A stretch of DNA of 64,000 nt from NCBI GenBank assembly GCA_001939145.1, contig LSRX01000544.1, positions 425,808 through 489,807 of the forward strand. The letters are read 5' to 3'. Shown in pieces: positions 46,101 through 54,070 of this stretch. The position numbers and the translations under genes are program-made. Below the pieces are notes generated by a model, which saw only the letters and a program-made list of their open reading frames with translations, had not been told where the DNA came from and ran no database searches. Position 1 is the stretch's first letter. Every line of letters starts with the position of its first letter. Source of the DNA: Symbiodinium microadriaticum. Taxonomy: Eukaryota; Sar; Dinophyceae; Suessiales; Symbiodiniaceae.

Positions 46101-47371
46101 AAGTATATAATCTAATTACAATGTAATCGGGTACAATATAATAGAGTCTAATACAGTGTAATATAATATAACATGAAAAAACAATATAATACAATATGAA
46201 ACATACATATATCCATGCATACATACATGGTTACCCAACGCCCTTAACTGCACACAGCCTGGCAGAGGTCGTCCTTCCCATCGAAGTCGATGGCGAGCCC
46301 ATGTGGTTTGCAAAGGAGCCTGTAGGGCTTTTGGGGTTGTCGGGACTCTGGAACTTCAGCACAACAGGAGCTTCAGAAATTAACAGGCATGACGAGTCTT
46401 CAACGCCGAAACTGAAAGCACCACTGTCGAGAAAAGAGGGAAAGATGCCCCCACAAACCATGAACCAGACACCGCCAGAGCCCGAAGCTCCAAAACCTGA
46501 AGCTTCCCCCGAAGCCCTAAACCCGAAGCGCATTGTGTGGAGGATGGTGTCATCGAGATCACACATCAGAGTCAGGCAACCAATTTGGGACCAAAGGGGT
46601 TATCGAAAGAAGCTTCGAGGGTTTGGGGCTTAGCATGTAGAAGGTTGGAGGGGCTAGCATGGCGTTTGGGCTAAAGAGTGTGTTTGGGCTAAAGAGGCGA
46701 GTTTGGGATGTACAGTCTAGAATATGGAAGTCTGAGTAAGGAGTCATCTCCCAAAATGCCGTTTATGGTCCTTCATCCCCCCGTAAGCCCTTTATAGTCC
46801 AGGCGAGACCCCAACCCTAAACTCTTGAGTTCCCCTTCCTAAACCGTCGAAGCCGAACCCCGAGACCCGAAGCCCAGAGCCCTAAACCTACACTTCCTAT
46901 GGGTCCCTGGTAGAACCCTTCTTTTGGTAATTCTTCTTTTTTTTAATCGGAAACCTCACCGCCGTGCTCAGCACTCGTAGCGGTTTAGGGCTTTAGGGGT
47001 TTAGGGTTTAGGGTCTAGGGTTTAGGGTTTAAGGGCCTGGGTTTCGGGTGGAGGGCTTACCTTGTAGGGCTTAAGTTTAGGGTTTAGGGATGCTTAGACT
47101 TGCAGAGGCTTTCATGCTGGTCAACAGCAAGGAGAGCTACACTCCTCCGCCATCGGAATGTTTCGGCTGGGTGGGGGTCGGTTTTGGGGGCGTTGGAGGG
47201 TTTGGTAGGGTTCAGGGTTTGGGGTGGGGTCCGTGGATTTTTGTGCTGGTTGGGAGCTTCTCATGTCTGTCTATTCTATTTCAGATTGCAGCACTAACTC
47301 AAAGGCCCAAGCGCAGAGCCATGGTCTCCGCTCCAAACGGGCTCAAAAAGGCTTCTCTGAACTTCGCATAA
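23719..47371 (+). CDS. Diacylglycerol kinase, multi-exon (N-terminus not found)
   Basis: At least 18 short exons encode a diacylglycerol kinase, which phosphorylates diacylglycerol to phosphatidic acid with ATP. Exons: 23719-23779, 24994-25054, 25666-25734, 26002-26071, 26259-26321, about 26491-26565, 28652-28693, 30165-30222, 30311-30348, 30930-30981, 31518-31575, about 37936-37960, 39261-39350, 40262-40326, about 40990-41045, about 42543-42557, 44316-44369, 44855-44902, 46268-46321, 47108-47170 and 47285-47371. Catalytic and accessory motifs appear in family order. Several junctions use GC donors. Junctions at 26321/26491, 37960/39261 and 39350/40262 do not resolve uniquely. C1 or EF-hand exons, if any, would lie upstream. 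The gene spans over 23 kb for roughly 400 recovered codons. Confidence 0.85.
24121..24166. repeat. Perfect 14-bp hairpin in DGK intron
   Basis: CCTAAACATATTGG (24121-24134) and CCAATATGTTTAGG (24153-24166) pair perfectly around an 18-base loop. Confidence 0.9.
24994..25054 (+). CDS. DGK exon: SGGQQG block
   Basis: Reads SGGQQGFKVMTEMRNYLHT. The end ACCCT|GCACCT is a GC donor; phase 2 joins to G at 25666 to give LQVVDL. Confidence 0.8.
25666..25734 (+). CDS. DGK exon: QVVDLQREGPEAAL
   Basis: A CTCAG|G acceptor is followed by QVVDLQREGPEAALKWWEKT. It ends CTGAG|GTGCAC in phase 2, joining exactly to GTACCGT at 26002. Confidence 0.85.
26002..26071 (+). CDS. DGK exon: GGDGTVGW ATP-binding motif
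   Basis: Reads YRILVCGGDGTVGWVLGAL, the glycine-rich nucleotide-binding signature of diacylglycerol kinases. It ends at TTAGAT|GCATGG, a GC donor in phase 0. Confidence 0.92.
26259..26321 (+). CDS. DGK exon: LPLGTGNDLAR
   Basis: A GCTCAG acceptor precedes ELAYLPPVGILPLGTGNDLA, the conserved GTGNDLAR motif. A possible GT donor follows CGA, but its phase does not fit the next exon cleanly. Confidence 0.9.
26491..26565 (+). CDS. DGK exon: WGGGF block
   Basis: Reads ARMFGGWGGGFTASSVLPVL then QRVNE before a GTCGCA donor. It corresponds to the GWGGGY segment after GTGNDLAR. The exact acceptor is uncertain; the nearest AG is at 26487-26488. Confidence 0.75.
27908..27993. repeat. Hairpin in DGK intron
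   Basis: CATAGGCTCCATAG pairs with CTATGGAGCCTATG, extended by TTCC/GGAA after a 3-base indel, with a loop of about 45 bases. Confidence 0.8.
28652..28693 (+). CDS. Possible DGK exon: LDPW (LDRW position)
   Basis: Reads GLGLDPWKMREQGS between AG and the donor GTAAGC. The phases (0 to 0) fit the chain. Members of the family normally have LDRW here, so this is either a substitution or a chance match. The minus strand of 28660-28820 is also coding-like. Confidence 0.4.
29755..29993 (+). repeat. Exact 93-bp direct duplication next to an N
   Basis: 29755-29847 and 29901-29993 are identical by eye; the first copy ends at N 29848. It may be a real duplication or an assembly join. Confidence 0.85.
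30165..30348 (+). CDS. DGK exons: linker between the domains
   Basis: 30165-30222 follows CATACAG, reads RCVRSMYGILNRIAFQGSC, and ends at GTAAGG in phase 1. 30311-30348 follows TTAAAG, continues AGLCQRIYVESE, and ends at GTATCA in phase 0. Phases agree with each other and with the next exon at 30930. The segment itself is not conserved, so support comes from splicing only. Confidence 0.55.
30773..30887 (+). repeat. Tandem duplication of about 57 bp
   Basis: AATACCTAAACCC, AGTAGGTAAAAT and ATGGCCCA recur in order, twice, with small differences. Confidence 0.8.
30930..30981 (+). CDS. DGK exon: MSNYFGIG, start of accessory domain
   Basis: A GTCAG acceptor precedes VKERRLKPMVMSNYFGIG. It ends ATAG|GCGCCC with a GC donor in phase 1. 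Family members have MNNYFSIG or similar here. Confidence 0.88.
31518..31575 (+). CDS. DGK exon: VDAAVALDFHQMRE
   Basis: CCTAG|GC begins VDAAVALDFHQMRERRPE. Joined to the previous exon it gives NYFGIGVDAAVALDFH, diagnostic for the accessory domain. It ends GAATG|GCACCT, a GC donor in phase 2; the following intron holds the minisatellite. Confidence 0.88.
36295..36555. repeat. Palindromic AAATTCGAATTTAA spacer, copy 1
   Basis: TTAAATTCGAATTTAA-type motifs recur about every 50 bases between minisatellite blocks. It ends at an N (36556), where the minisatellite restarts in the other orientation. Confidence 0.7.
37160..37470. repeat. Palindromic AAATTCGAATTTAA spacer, copy 2
   Basis: Same motif family as 36295-36555, again exactly at an orientation switch of the 42-bp array. 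Confidence 0.7.
37936..37960 (+). CDS. DGK exon: LYQNKLNK
   Basis: GCTGTCAG|G precedes LYQNKLNK. In phase 2 it joins the previous exon as RRPEWLYQNKLNK, matching the P-E-x-F-x-S-R-x2-N-K region of the accessory domain. The donor could be at 37961 (GTCAGG) or further on at a GTGAGG near 37990; the choice changes whether a short basic insert is included. Confidence 0.6.
37969..38135. repeat. GAGGCCGC minisatellite
   Basis: Irregular GCGAGGCCGCGAGGT repeats, G+C-rich, starting at the very end of a kinase exon. Confidence 0.8.
38195..38555 (+). CDS. Coding-like islands inside a DGK intron, unknown
   Basis: 38195-38310 reads GWEDLSEELSPKPQRPRKVL after a TATCAG acceptor. 38349-38555 reads FMASIVGLCRDFGLRLEERR. 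They lie in the kinase intron 37961-39260 and have no place in the kinase fold. They could be alternative exons, a nested gene, or chance open frames. Confidence 0.25.
38919..39200 (-). CDS. Coding-like ORF on the minus strand inside a DGK intron
   Basis: A 93-codon minus-strand ORF reads AEHFQVLDCRAAQWTSILLP and RAALERHRLEKDRTLLQGMS. Composition is protein-like. The + strand is open as well over part of it. It is either a nested antisense gene or spurious; no family was recognised. Confidence 0.25.
   Translation of the reverse strand: MFAHAEHFQVLDCRAAQWTSILLPMLAHVLASQATAPLLPRRAALERHRLEKDRTLLQGMSGFFRITERSHDTAEALFHEPLRTRWKSSRQTL
39261..39350 (+). CDS. DGK exon: LLYGFACLVTRALERVDLS
   Basis: An AATAG|G acceptor precedes LDILLYGFACLVTRALERVD and then LSGPFVELW, matching the NKLxYG ... 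VEL region of the accessory domain. The 3' boundary was placed at GTCTTTTG in phase 2; a GTCCTT donor after TCGG is the alternative. Confidence 0.6.
39722..39817. repeat. Short element with inverted ends
   Basis: AGTTCTCTAAATTGGAGTCCC pairs with GGGACCCTATTTTAGAGAACT apart from a few mismatches. Its inner part recurs at 54684-54740. Confidence 0.7.
40077..40131 (+). CDS. Candidate small exon inside the DGK gene
   Basis: CTCAG acceptor, ASEPDILKRKGPREPQNW in frame, GTGATG donor. It does not match a conserved kinase block; it could be an insert or an alternative exon. Confidence 0.3.
40262..40326 (+). CDS. DGK exon: EGIIVLNIPSFGG
   Basis: ACAG|T precedes KVEIPSSLEGIIVLNIPSFG. This is the hallmark LNIPSxxGG segment of the accessory domain. 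A GC donor at 40327 in phase 1 joins to GGACC at 40990 to give FGGGTDLWG. Confidence 0.92.
40990..41045 (+). CDS. DGK exon: GTDLWGRAEDEAGDD
   Basis: TTGAAG|GG precedes TDLWGRAEDEAGDDEAMR. It follows LNIPSFGG directly, as in the family (GGTNLWG). Donor is either GTTGGA at 41046 or GCGATG at 41037. Confidence 0.85.
41066..41400. repeat. Four to five diverged tandem copies of an 80-bp unit
   Basis: GGCCTCACTCAATCCTTAGA, then GAGGATCTGTAAGGTTTCC, then AGGGTTTAGTATAG recur in order with a period of about 70-95 bases, inside a kinase intron. Confidence 0.8.
42526..42557 (+). CDS. DGK exon: QSMQDRKLE
   Basis: Ends KLE at GAG|GCGATT, a GC donor in phase 0, joining to VVGVHGALQLG at 44316 to give RKLEVVGV. 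The start is either after CCAAG (42526) or after GATGCAG (42543). Confidence 0.75.
43106..43194. repeat. (GA)n microsatellite
   Basis: GAGAGG and GAGA runs, imperfect. Confidence 0.93.
43624..44234 (+). CDS. Coding-like islands inside a DGK intron, unknown
   Basis: 43624 to about 43842 follows a TTATAG acceptor and reads RFRLEDVGGQQQTTFENVHS and TEFGRYVAQEILLYPSKTLA before a GTACCG donor. 43920-44234 reads REDSPHRQGLWEEQAKQVLG and DATGELDDPLKRAAASRR. Both lie between kinase exons that join in phase without them. They could be a nested gene or alternative exons. The minus strand is also open over 43519-43791. Confidence 0.33.
44316..44369 (+). CDS. DGK exon: VVGVHGALQLGASQERFW
   Basis: GGAGAG|GTC begins VVGVHGALQLGASQERFW, the LEVVGV...HLG segment of the accessory domain. 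Donor GTTTGG, phase 0. Confidence 0.9.
44855..44902 (+). CDS. DGK exon: VGLYKAHRLAQGSSIK
   Basis: A GGCCAG acceptor and GTGACC donor bracket VGLYKAHRLAQGSSIK, the GLxxAxRLAQ segment. Phase 0 on both sides. Confidence 0.9.
45779..45816. repeat. Poly-C tract with an unresolved base
   Basis: Long C homopolymers interrupted by one N at 45788. Confidence 0.9.
46268..46321 (+). CDS. DGK exon: VVLPIEVDGEPMWFAKEP
   Basis: A GGCAGAG acceptor begins VVLPIEVDGEPMWFAKEP, the conserved VDGEPW end of the accessory domain. Donor GTAGGG in phase 0. The frame stays open to 46633 without splicing, so read-through to an alternative C-terminus is possible. Confidence 0.88.
47108..47371 (+). CDS. DGK C-terminal exons with stop codon
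   Basis: 47108-47170 follows TTGCAGAG, reads AFMLVNSKESYTPPPSECF, and ends GGCTGG|GTGGGG. 47285-47371 follows the pyrimidine-rich acceptor TCTATTTCAG, reads IAALTQRPKRRAMVSAPN then LKKASLNFA, and ends TAA. Both are phase 0 and fit after FAKEP. The basic tail could act in membrane or nuclear targeting, which is inference only. Confidence 0.6.
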   Translation, partial: AFMLVNSKESYTPPPSECFGWVGVGFGGVGGFGRVQGLGWGPWIFVLVGSFSCLSILFQIAALTQRPKRRAMVSAPNGLKKASLNFA

Positions 47372-47623
47372 AGAGTTCTGTATTATACCATACCATAATT
47401 GACTGTAACCGTTTATGGTCTGCGCTGCTCTGCTCTGCTCTACAGTACTATACTACACCATACCCTCAACTCACGCCTATAAAGACACATGAAACTGCAG
47501 AAATCGGTCATGCCCGATGAAGCTAGCAAAGGCCCCGGAGGTCTACGTCCTTAACCCGCAATCGCGAGTCCCAAATCCTTCAAACCCCCAAGCACCCCAT
47601 AAGCCTGTAGGCTTATGTCGAAT

Positions 47624-47738
47624 ATGAAATTAATGAAATCCGCTGCGAAGGAGAGCTCCCACGCAGTGGCGACTGAGCTGGTGGAGTGGGCGGAGCAGCA
47701 ACTTGCCAGAATGATTGAATGGTATCGAGCAGGGCAGG
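47624..47738 (+). CDS. Candidate first exon of the next gene, unknown
   Basis: ATG followed by KESSHAVATELVEWAEQQLA then RMIEWYRAGQ, ending at CAGG|GTCGGG. It lies 250 bp after the kinase stop on the same strand, consistent with tandem same-strand gene order in dinoflagellates. No family was recognised. Confidence 0.42.
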
Positions 47739-47864
47739 GTCGGGTTCGGGTTTAGGATGTAAGGCGTACGTTTGTGTCACACACTGCGACGGCCTATATG
47801 GCTCGTTGCTAAAGCTAGTATTTATATTTACACTGAGAATCCTAGTCCAACTCCTTGTCTGCTT

Positions 47865-48582
47865 CTTGCACTGCGTGTGTCTTCCGAACGTGCAGTTCTG
47901 TCAGGGTTTGGAGAGGTGCTTACAGAGTCAGCGCCATCCCAAACAAGCCTTCATGTAGAGACTGTTAGATTACCTAAAGCCTTTAACCCCAAGATCCCAG
48001 CCCCCCAGACGGGCTGCCAGCGGTAAGGCAAAAGGTGATCAACCTGCAGCAGAGGCCTCACCGGGCGGGGAATTCTGGCTTGGGGTCTTAGGGTTTAGGG
48101 TTTTCAGTTGAAGGGTCTTCGACCCAGGATGTGGCTGGCCGTCAAGTTCCGACAGCCTAAAGTGGATAATTTCGAAGCTCAAGCTTTGTCAGCCGTCAAC
48201 GGAAAGCTTCAAAGCCTTCAGCTCCAGATGTGCCCTGGCAGGAACACGATGCTGAAAGAGATCTCACGCAGAGCCGGCGTTCGTGCTCCATCCTCCAGCA
48301 TCATGTCCGAAACTGTAATGTCGGATCGGACAGAGGAAGCATTGGGTCGAATTGGGCTTGGTATGTCATGTGGCTAGCTGCTTGAATGCATGTTCGGGTC
48401 GGTCAGTCTTATCTACAGTAACACTAAACCCTAAAAGCCATAAAGGCCCCTTACTTTAGAAACCCACAGCTGCAAGTGATTTCGAGTTGTATTCTTGCAG
48501 GGCCGAGACTCGGTGACTATGGAAGCTCGCAGGGATTGACGATTGAGAAGAATTTACTGCCTGCTTGCTCCTGTACATGCTA
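47865..48582 (+). CDS. Candidate exons of the next gene, unknown
   Basis: About 47865-47960 reads SERAVLSGFGEVLTESAPSQ. 48108-48377 is a 89-codon ORF reading QPKVDNFEAQALSAVNGKLQ and RNTMLKEISRRAGVRAPSSS. About 48498-48582 reads GDYGSSQGLTIEKNLLPAC then TAG. All on the + strand, probably continuing from the exon at 47624. The product is unknown. Confidence 0.42.
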
Positions 48583-49011
48583 GTTTGAGGGAGGTTTTTT
48601 GTTGTATAGACAGAACTTCCAGTAGTTCTCCTTTCCAATCCCTGTAGTTACGTCTCCAAGAATTTACAGAGCTGAATCAGCATGTTCTAAGGGCTCTAGG
48701 TAGGGCTTTATACGTCTTTTTGAGGGTGTTACCAGGTTCTGAGGGTTTGGGAGGGTTTTCAAACATAGAGCAAACCCCCGCCAACGTTTGAGGACTCTGG
48801 AGAGTGCTGCGAGAACTTAATATGTCCCCCGTATTTTGAACTCAGAACTTTGGTGTTAGAGACTTCCATGGCCCACATGCGAGCGGTAGTTTTGATGGGG
48901 GGACAGGCAAAGCCTCAGGGTGCCCCGAACCTGAACCCTCCCGAACTTGTTTAAGCGGCCACAGCTTTGCTAAGACCTTGTAATCCCTTAATGCTGATAT
49001 AAAACATAGGC

Positions 49012-49115
49012 ATATACATATGTATATATATATATATATATACATATGTATATATCTATGTATATATATATATACACATATGTATATATATATATATATG
49101 TATATATATGTACGT
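49012..49115. repeat. (TA)n / TATATACATATG microsatellite
   Basis: Pure TA runs broken by CATATG; ORFs rich in Tyr/Ile here are artefacts. Confidence 0.95.
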
Positions 49116-49488
49116 ATGCATTTATCTAACGACTTGTTTACATTCACCGCAAGAAACCCATACGGCCGATTGAACCCGAGAGCCCCAACCCTAAAGCCGA
49201 GTGCCTAGTGCTGCCCCAGTGCCCCAAACCCGCTTTTGGGGTTTAGGGTTTTTGGTAGAAACCCGGTTAAGCCCTCGCAGATCTCCTGAACGTCCACTAG
49301 AGACCGTATTCGGGAAATCCTCTATCAGGCCCTAACCCCGAAGCCCCAAACCCGAAACCCTGGCACCTAAGGAAAGAAGCCAGCTTCCTGGACTCGCTTG
49401 GCACCTGACTGAGGGGCCGCAAAACCCTGCGGCAAAAGAGGGCGCAGGGTTTGGGCGTTTGCACAATCTGTGTACGGCTTTTTATACT

Positions 49489-49606
49489 ACTACCAGTCCT
49501 ACCACTACCACTACCACTACCACCACTATACTACTACTACTGCTACTACGACGACGACGACGACTACGACTACTGCTGCTGCCATTACTATTATTGTTAT
49601 TGTTAT
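49489..49606. repeat. TAC/CGA/TGC triplet tract
   Basis: Blocks of TACCAC, TACTAC, ACGACG and TGCTGC triplets in succession. Confidence 0.9.
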
Positions 49607-50610
49607 TCTTCTTCCTATTGCATTACTAGTACTAAGATTTCTCTCGGGCTGTTGCTTTGTCGGACGAAGTTTTGGCAGACTACGCACGTCGCGCGCCCCA
49701 AGTAATCGTTTCGGGGTTAAGTTCATAGAAGATTTATGGAAGTTTAGCTTTAGTCAGGGTTTGGGGTTGACGGTTTAGGATTTAGGGTTCCTAGGGCTTA
49801 GGCTTTAGGTCTTTTGGGTTTAGTGTTTAGGGCCCCGACTCCTGAGAGACCTGCGGCTCCGAGCCCCCGAAGGACGGACCCTGAAACCTTGAAACACTGC
49901 ACTGAAAGCCAAGCTTCCTAGGTTCTCCCAGTAATACCCTTTTGCCCTTTTTCTTTTTAGGGCTCCCATATTAAAGCCAAGTTTTAGGAACAAGGGTGCC
50001 CTTATTGGGGGCCGCTGGGGAACCTAGCTTCACAGCACCTTCAAAGCTAAACCAGGAGACGAGCTCCGAAGTCTCCGGTTCTCGAGCATGTGAAGATTTA
50101 CCACTATTCTTCCTTAATTGTCCCTTATTGTGGTGACTATGTTTAAAACTTTTGCGTGCTAGCGGCTAGTTCCTGTACTGACATTTGCCCCACCACCCTG
50201 GCCGCCGATATTTGCCTCCCTCTTATCGACGCTCGATAAAGTCCGATGCTACGAGCCAATGCTGGGGTTTAGGGAGTCGGGTTTAGGTGTTAGGGCTCCT
50301 AGGGCTTAGGGTTTTAGGGCTCATGGAGCGTAGGGGTGATGGGATTTTAGGGGCTTAGGGCTTTAGGGACCTTCGGATTGGGGAAGTGTGGCATCTTTGT
50401 GACAATGTAGAAAGACACTTGGTGAGTGCAGTAAAGCTGGGACCAAGAAGCTCTTTCCTTGCTCCCGGGTTTAGGGTTTAGGCTTTGCGGTTTTGGGTTT
50501 CGGGTTTCAGAGTCCACACCCAACCATCCGAAACCACACACCCCAGACCCTGTGCAATCTCGCTCTCAAGCCCGGCCACAACCCTGGACCCTAAAACCCT
50601 AAACCCCTAT

Positions 50611-50716
50611 AGGTCCCCTGGAGAGCCCTCATTAGATTCACCCTTGTAGCACTCTGATACCCTTCCAGGTCCCTTGGAGAGCCCTCATTACACTCACCCT
50701 TGTAGCACTCTGATAA
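50611..50716 (+). repeat. Tandem duplication of about 55 bp
   Basis: GGTCCC(C/T)TGGAGAGCCCTCATTA and CACCCTTGTAGCACTCTGAT occur twice in a row. Confidence 0.85.
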
Positions 50717-50749
50717 GACGCCGAAAACTAACCCTAACCCTCCTCCCAG

Positions 50750-51157
50750 GACACGGTTTCAATCGAGGAAGCCATCTCAGCCATGGCGGCGTGGGAGCCA
50801 AGGAGGATTTTCGCTGGGGTAGGGTGTAGCTTGGAGGGTCAGCATTTCGGCCGGTTTGCGGTTGAAGGTTGAAGCTCCCGACGGGGTAATTACCACGGTG
50901 AACTTCGAGTTCCCGTGCTTTCAGGATGTTTCAGGTCATTGGAGTTATTATTGGTTCATCTAGGCACCAAGCCTGGCTTGCGAAAAAGCGCTCTTCAAAC
51001 CCAAGCTGCCGAAGTTGCTTTCATCCTGGCAGACGTCGCCTAGGGCCCAGGAAGCAAGATAAAGCTTAACGGGGTAAGTCCGGGGGCCTCTCCAAAGGTG
51101 CGCTACCGCGCCGGGCGAGACCTGAAATCGGGCTTGGAGGTGCTGAGGGCTTTGGCA
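50750..51157 (+). CDS. Three candidate exons, unknown gene
   Basis: 50750-50818 follows CTCCCAG, reads DTVSIEEAISAMAAWEPRRI, and ends at GTAGGG. 50935-51043 follows TTTCAG, reads SLELLLVHLGTKPGLRKSAL and QTQAAEVAFILADVA, then TAG. About 51090-51157 reads VRYRAGRDLKSGLEVLRALA. Each is clearly coding-like; the chain between them was not resolved. Confidence 0.42.
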
Positions 51158-51474
51158 GGATTTGGGGGGTTTAGGAAGTTTAGGGTTTAGGGGTGAAAGG
51201 GTTTAGGGTTTAGGGGGGTTTAGGGTTTAGGGGGGTTGTAGGTTTCGGGGTGAAAGGGTTTGGGGTTTGGGGGGCTGCAAGCCTTTTCGGGCCTTCAAAC
51301 CTTCAAGTTGCAGAAGGTTGATATGGTTCATGGCTGAGGGGCTCTGAAAGGCTGTGGGGGTTTCCGGGTGTAGGCCAGTAGTCGCGCAAGTAGCTTTTTT
51401 CCCCTTTTTAGGTAGTCCAAGCCAGACACCTAGAACCTGCAAGCCCTAACATCGTACACAAAATCTACAGTTTA

Positions 51475-51675
51475 CCCTCTCCGGGCGAGTCTTCTGTCTG
51501 CCAGGAAAGTATTCAGGAGTGTTGGGGTGTTTAATGTGAACTGCGTGTAGGTTTTTCCCCCCAAGACCCTATAGACCCTCTTGTCTTCGAGGTTTGTGAA
51601 GGCGTAGGATTCGTGGGAGCGGGAGCCGTTACGCTTTCTTGTGACCCAGGATTTGGCTTGTGGAGGTCGTCCCAT
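51475..51675 (-). CDS. Coding-like ORF, minus strand
   Basis: Starts ATG at 51675 with MGRPPQAKSWVTRKRNGSRS and continues ESYAFTNLEDKRVYRVLGGK to a stop at the low-coordinate end. It is the best minus-strand candidate in this part of the window. No family was recognised. Confidence 0.33.
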
Positions 51676-52559
51676 GATGGATTTAGGGTTTACGGGTTTA
51701 GGGTTTTAGGGTTTTTGGCTTTAGAGCTTTAGAGGTTTAGGGTCTAGGGGCTTAGGGCTTAGATTTAGGGGTTTAAGGAAGTTTTTAGGGGTTCAGTTTT
51801 GGAGTCTCAACCCTAAACTCTATTAAACCCCGTTGTTGGAGGGTGTGCGGCGATTTAAGGCCTCGTAGCGCTGGGCTCGGCACCCGGAACCCCAACTTCC
51901 TGAAGCCTGGGTCCCAGGCCCCAGAGTTTTCAACCCGAGGCCCTGAAGCCCAGGGCCTGTCCTGCGAAACCCCCCAAAACCCTAGAACCCTAACCCGAAA
52001 GCATAAGCCCGACTGAGCACTAAAGGTAGAAGCCCGTAGGTTGTGATAATGCCGGCTATAAGTTACCGTAGTAGTAGAAATTGTTTGGGCACTCAGTGAT
52101 GCGTGAGAAGGCCTCTTCAAGAGGCCGGATGATTTAGAGTCGTAGGGTTTCAAGAGTTTGGGGGCTTCAGCGTCTTAGGGCTTGGGGCTTTCGGAGTTCA
52201 CACTTTTAGGGTCGTAATTAGGGCTTAAAACAAGGCCTTCAGGAGTGTGGGAGTGTCGGAGTTAAGAGCTTTGAGGTCTTAGTGCTTGGGGCTTGAGGGG
52301 CTTTGACCGGTTTCTGCATTTTTCGGTGTGCCCTGCAGCGCCGGCTAGAGTGCGAGAGCCCCAGTGCCGGCGCAGAGCTGAGTTTGGGGTGTTGGGGCTT
52401 TGGGTTCGGACACAGAGTTTGGACTGAGGGCTTTGGGAGCTCGAGGAAGAAGAAGCTTCGAAGTTCTCGGAACTTGAGCTCTTGAAGGCCGAGACCCATC
52501 CCTTGAGCCACTCAGAACACCTGGACTTCCCAAACCAAGCCCGAGGACCCTTCAAATCC

Positions 52560-52755
52560 CAGGTTTCAGTCCAACAACCCAGATGCCACCACCGGTCACC
52601 ACCACCACGAACAGCAACAACAACAGCAACAGCAAACGCCCAAGTACCTTCCCGCCAGAACCTTACTCGAAGATCACAGAGAAGGTGGATCGAGGCAGAT
52701 CGATCTATCGGGCTCTTCAGAAACCGGTGGGAAATTACAGAATTTCTGAAATCCC
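52560..52755 (+). CDS. Gln/His-rich candidate exon
   Basis: An open frame with no ATG reads NNPDATTGHHHHEQQ, a Gln run, then YLPARTLLEDHREGGSRQID. CAG/CAA repeats encode the Gln run. Long minus-strand and other + frames are also open here, so the choice rests on composition. Confidence 0.35.
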
Positions 52756-52768
52756 ATAGAAGGTGCAG

Positions 52769-53104
52769 GGTGCAACGTGCAGGGTGTCCAAGTGCGTCTC
52801 GGAATCTGAAGACTGCCAGCTTTGCTGTGCCGTTGAGAGGAATTAGGCCGAACCTGCGCTTTGCAGCAGTTGCAAGCAGACAGCCGACTCTCAACAGCCT
52901 TTAGCCCCAAAGAGCCTGAAAGGTTTGCTTGTAGCTGGGTTCTGGAGTACCATACTTGAATGCTTTTCTTGGACCTGTTCCTTAAAGGAACCATTATGGA
53001 ATACAAAACTTTACTTTTTCCCCGTTGGCGACTTCAAAGTCTGGTGTATCAAACACGAGTCACAATTTGGAATAACGAGCTTTTCGAGCCTTCGCATTCG
53101 GTAG
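52769..53104 (+). pseudogene. Cys-rich reading frame with one in-frame TAG
   Basis: After GTGCAG the frame reads TCRVSKCVSESEDCQLCCAV, then VERN and TAG (52844-52846). In the same frame it continues PALCSSCKQTADSQQPLAPK, then LKEPLWNTKLYFFPVGDFKV, to TAG at 53102-53104. Coding character is strong on both sides of the first TAG. It could be a nonsense mutation, a spliced-out stop, or readthrough. No family was recognised; the C-x2-C pairs suggest metal binding. Confidence 0.45.
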
Positions 53105-53188
53105 CAGAGTGTTCCTGCATTCCGTGCCGGTGTCATACTCTAGCATGGCACCTAAACCCTGAACCCTAAACGGCCCTAAACCCAAAGC

Positions 53189-53308
53189 GAGCTACTTAGA
53201 CCTTGCTGCAACATGGGATCCCGCGGGGCTTTGGGCAGAAAGGCTCAGGGCCAAGAGACATTGGGACATCGAGGATGGGGTTGGAGCTTTCTCCGAAGAC
53301 CACCCCTG
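53189..53308 (+). CDS. Candidate exon, unknown protein
   Basis: Reads SYLDLAATWDPAGLWAERLR and AKRHWDIEDGVGAFSEDHP, ending at the canonical donor GTGAGT in phase 2. A second frame with ATG at 53212 is also open. Confidence 0.42.
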
Positions 53309-53588
53309 GTGAGTACATAGTGCTGGGCCCTGCAGAGGCTCAAGACTGCCTTGAATGCTTGGCCTCATGATTTCCCTAGAGCCTTTCAGGGCTCAGGGGT
53401 TTTAGCCATGGGGTTGGAGGTTTTGGGGCTCAAGGGCTCAAGGATTTCAGGGTTTGTGGTTTTGACCCCTGTTATTTATTGAACTGCTTCGGGTTTCTTA
53501 GCCCCGTAGAGGCTTCGCAAGGTGAAAGTCAGGCCGGGTTAAAGCCCCTGAGCCGCTACACTGCTAGCCCCCCTCTCCTCAACCCCAG

Positions 53589-53668
53589 GAAAGCCCGCGC
53601 CCCATCAGGTGGAGGGCGATTACTGCGACGACGTCACGGTGGTGTTTATTGCACCCAAGTCTGAGGCA
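53589..53668 (+). CDS. Candidate exon with DDVTVV motif
   Basis: A CCCCAG acceptor precedes HQVEGDYCDDVTVVFIAPKS. The DDVTVV segment recalls the end of PP2C-type phosphatase domains, but one motif is not enough to name it. Confidence 0.35.
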
Positions 53669-53978
53669 GGCCGAACTTCAGGGCTTTCCAGAACTTTAGG
53701 CCGTGGGGCAGCTTTGGGGGTGATTGGGTTAGGGCTTTTTTGGGTTTAGGGTTTAGGACCGTCGAGGTTTGGGCGTTCTGCATCTGGTAGCTAGTTTACG
53801 GCTTTGGGGCTTGGAGGGCTCAGTGTTCAGGGCTGCAGGGTCTCTGTCTCAGGCCTATACTCAGCGATCGAGTATGGCTTATGTCTCCAAGCCCCGAGCA
53901 CTTTCTTTCGCTCATGGCAGCAGGCTTACCATGCTTCTTCCTCTGGTTTCTCCCTGATCGTCTGCCCAGCCTCTATGC

Positions 53979-54056
<78 letters not shown>

Positions 54057-54070
54057 AGAGAGAGAGAGAT
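53979..54070. repeat. (GA)n microsatellite
   Basis: Nearly pure GA over 90 bases. Confidence 0.95.

Noticed and set aside
52262..52894. 210-codon minus-strand ORF
   Set aside because: Composition is low-complexity (Ser runs, Trp/Gly runs) and it is the complement of better + strand candidates.
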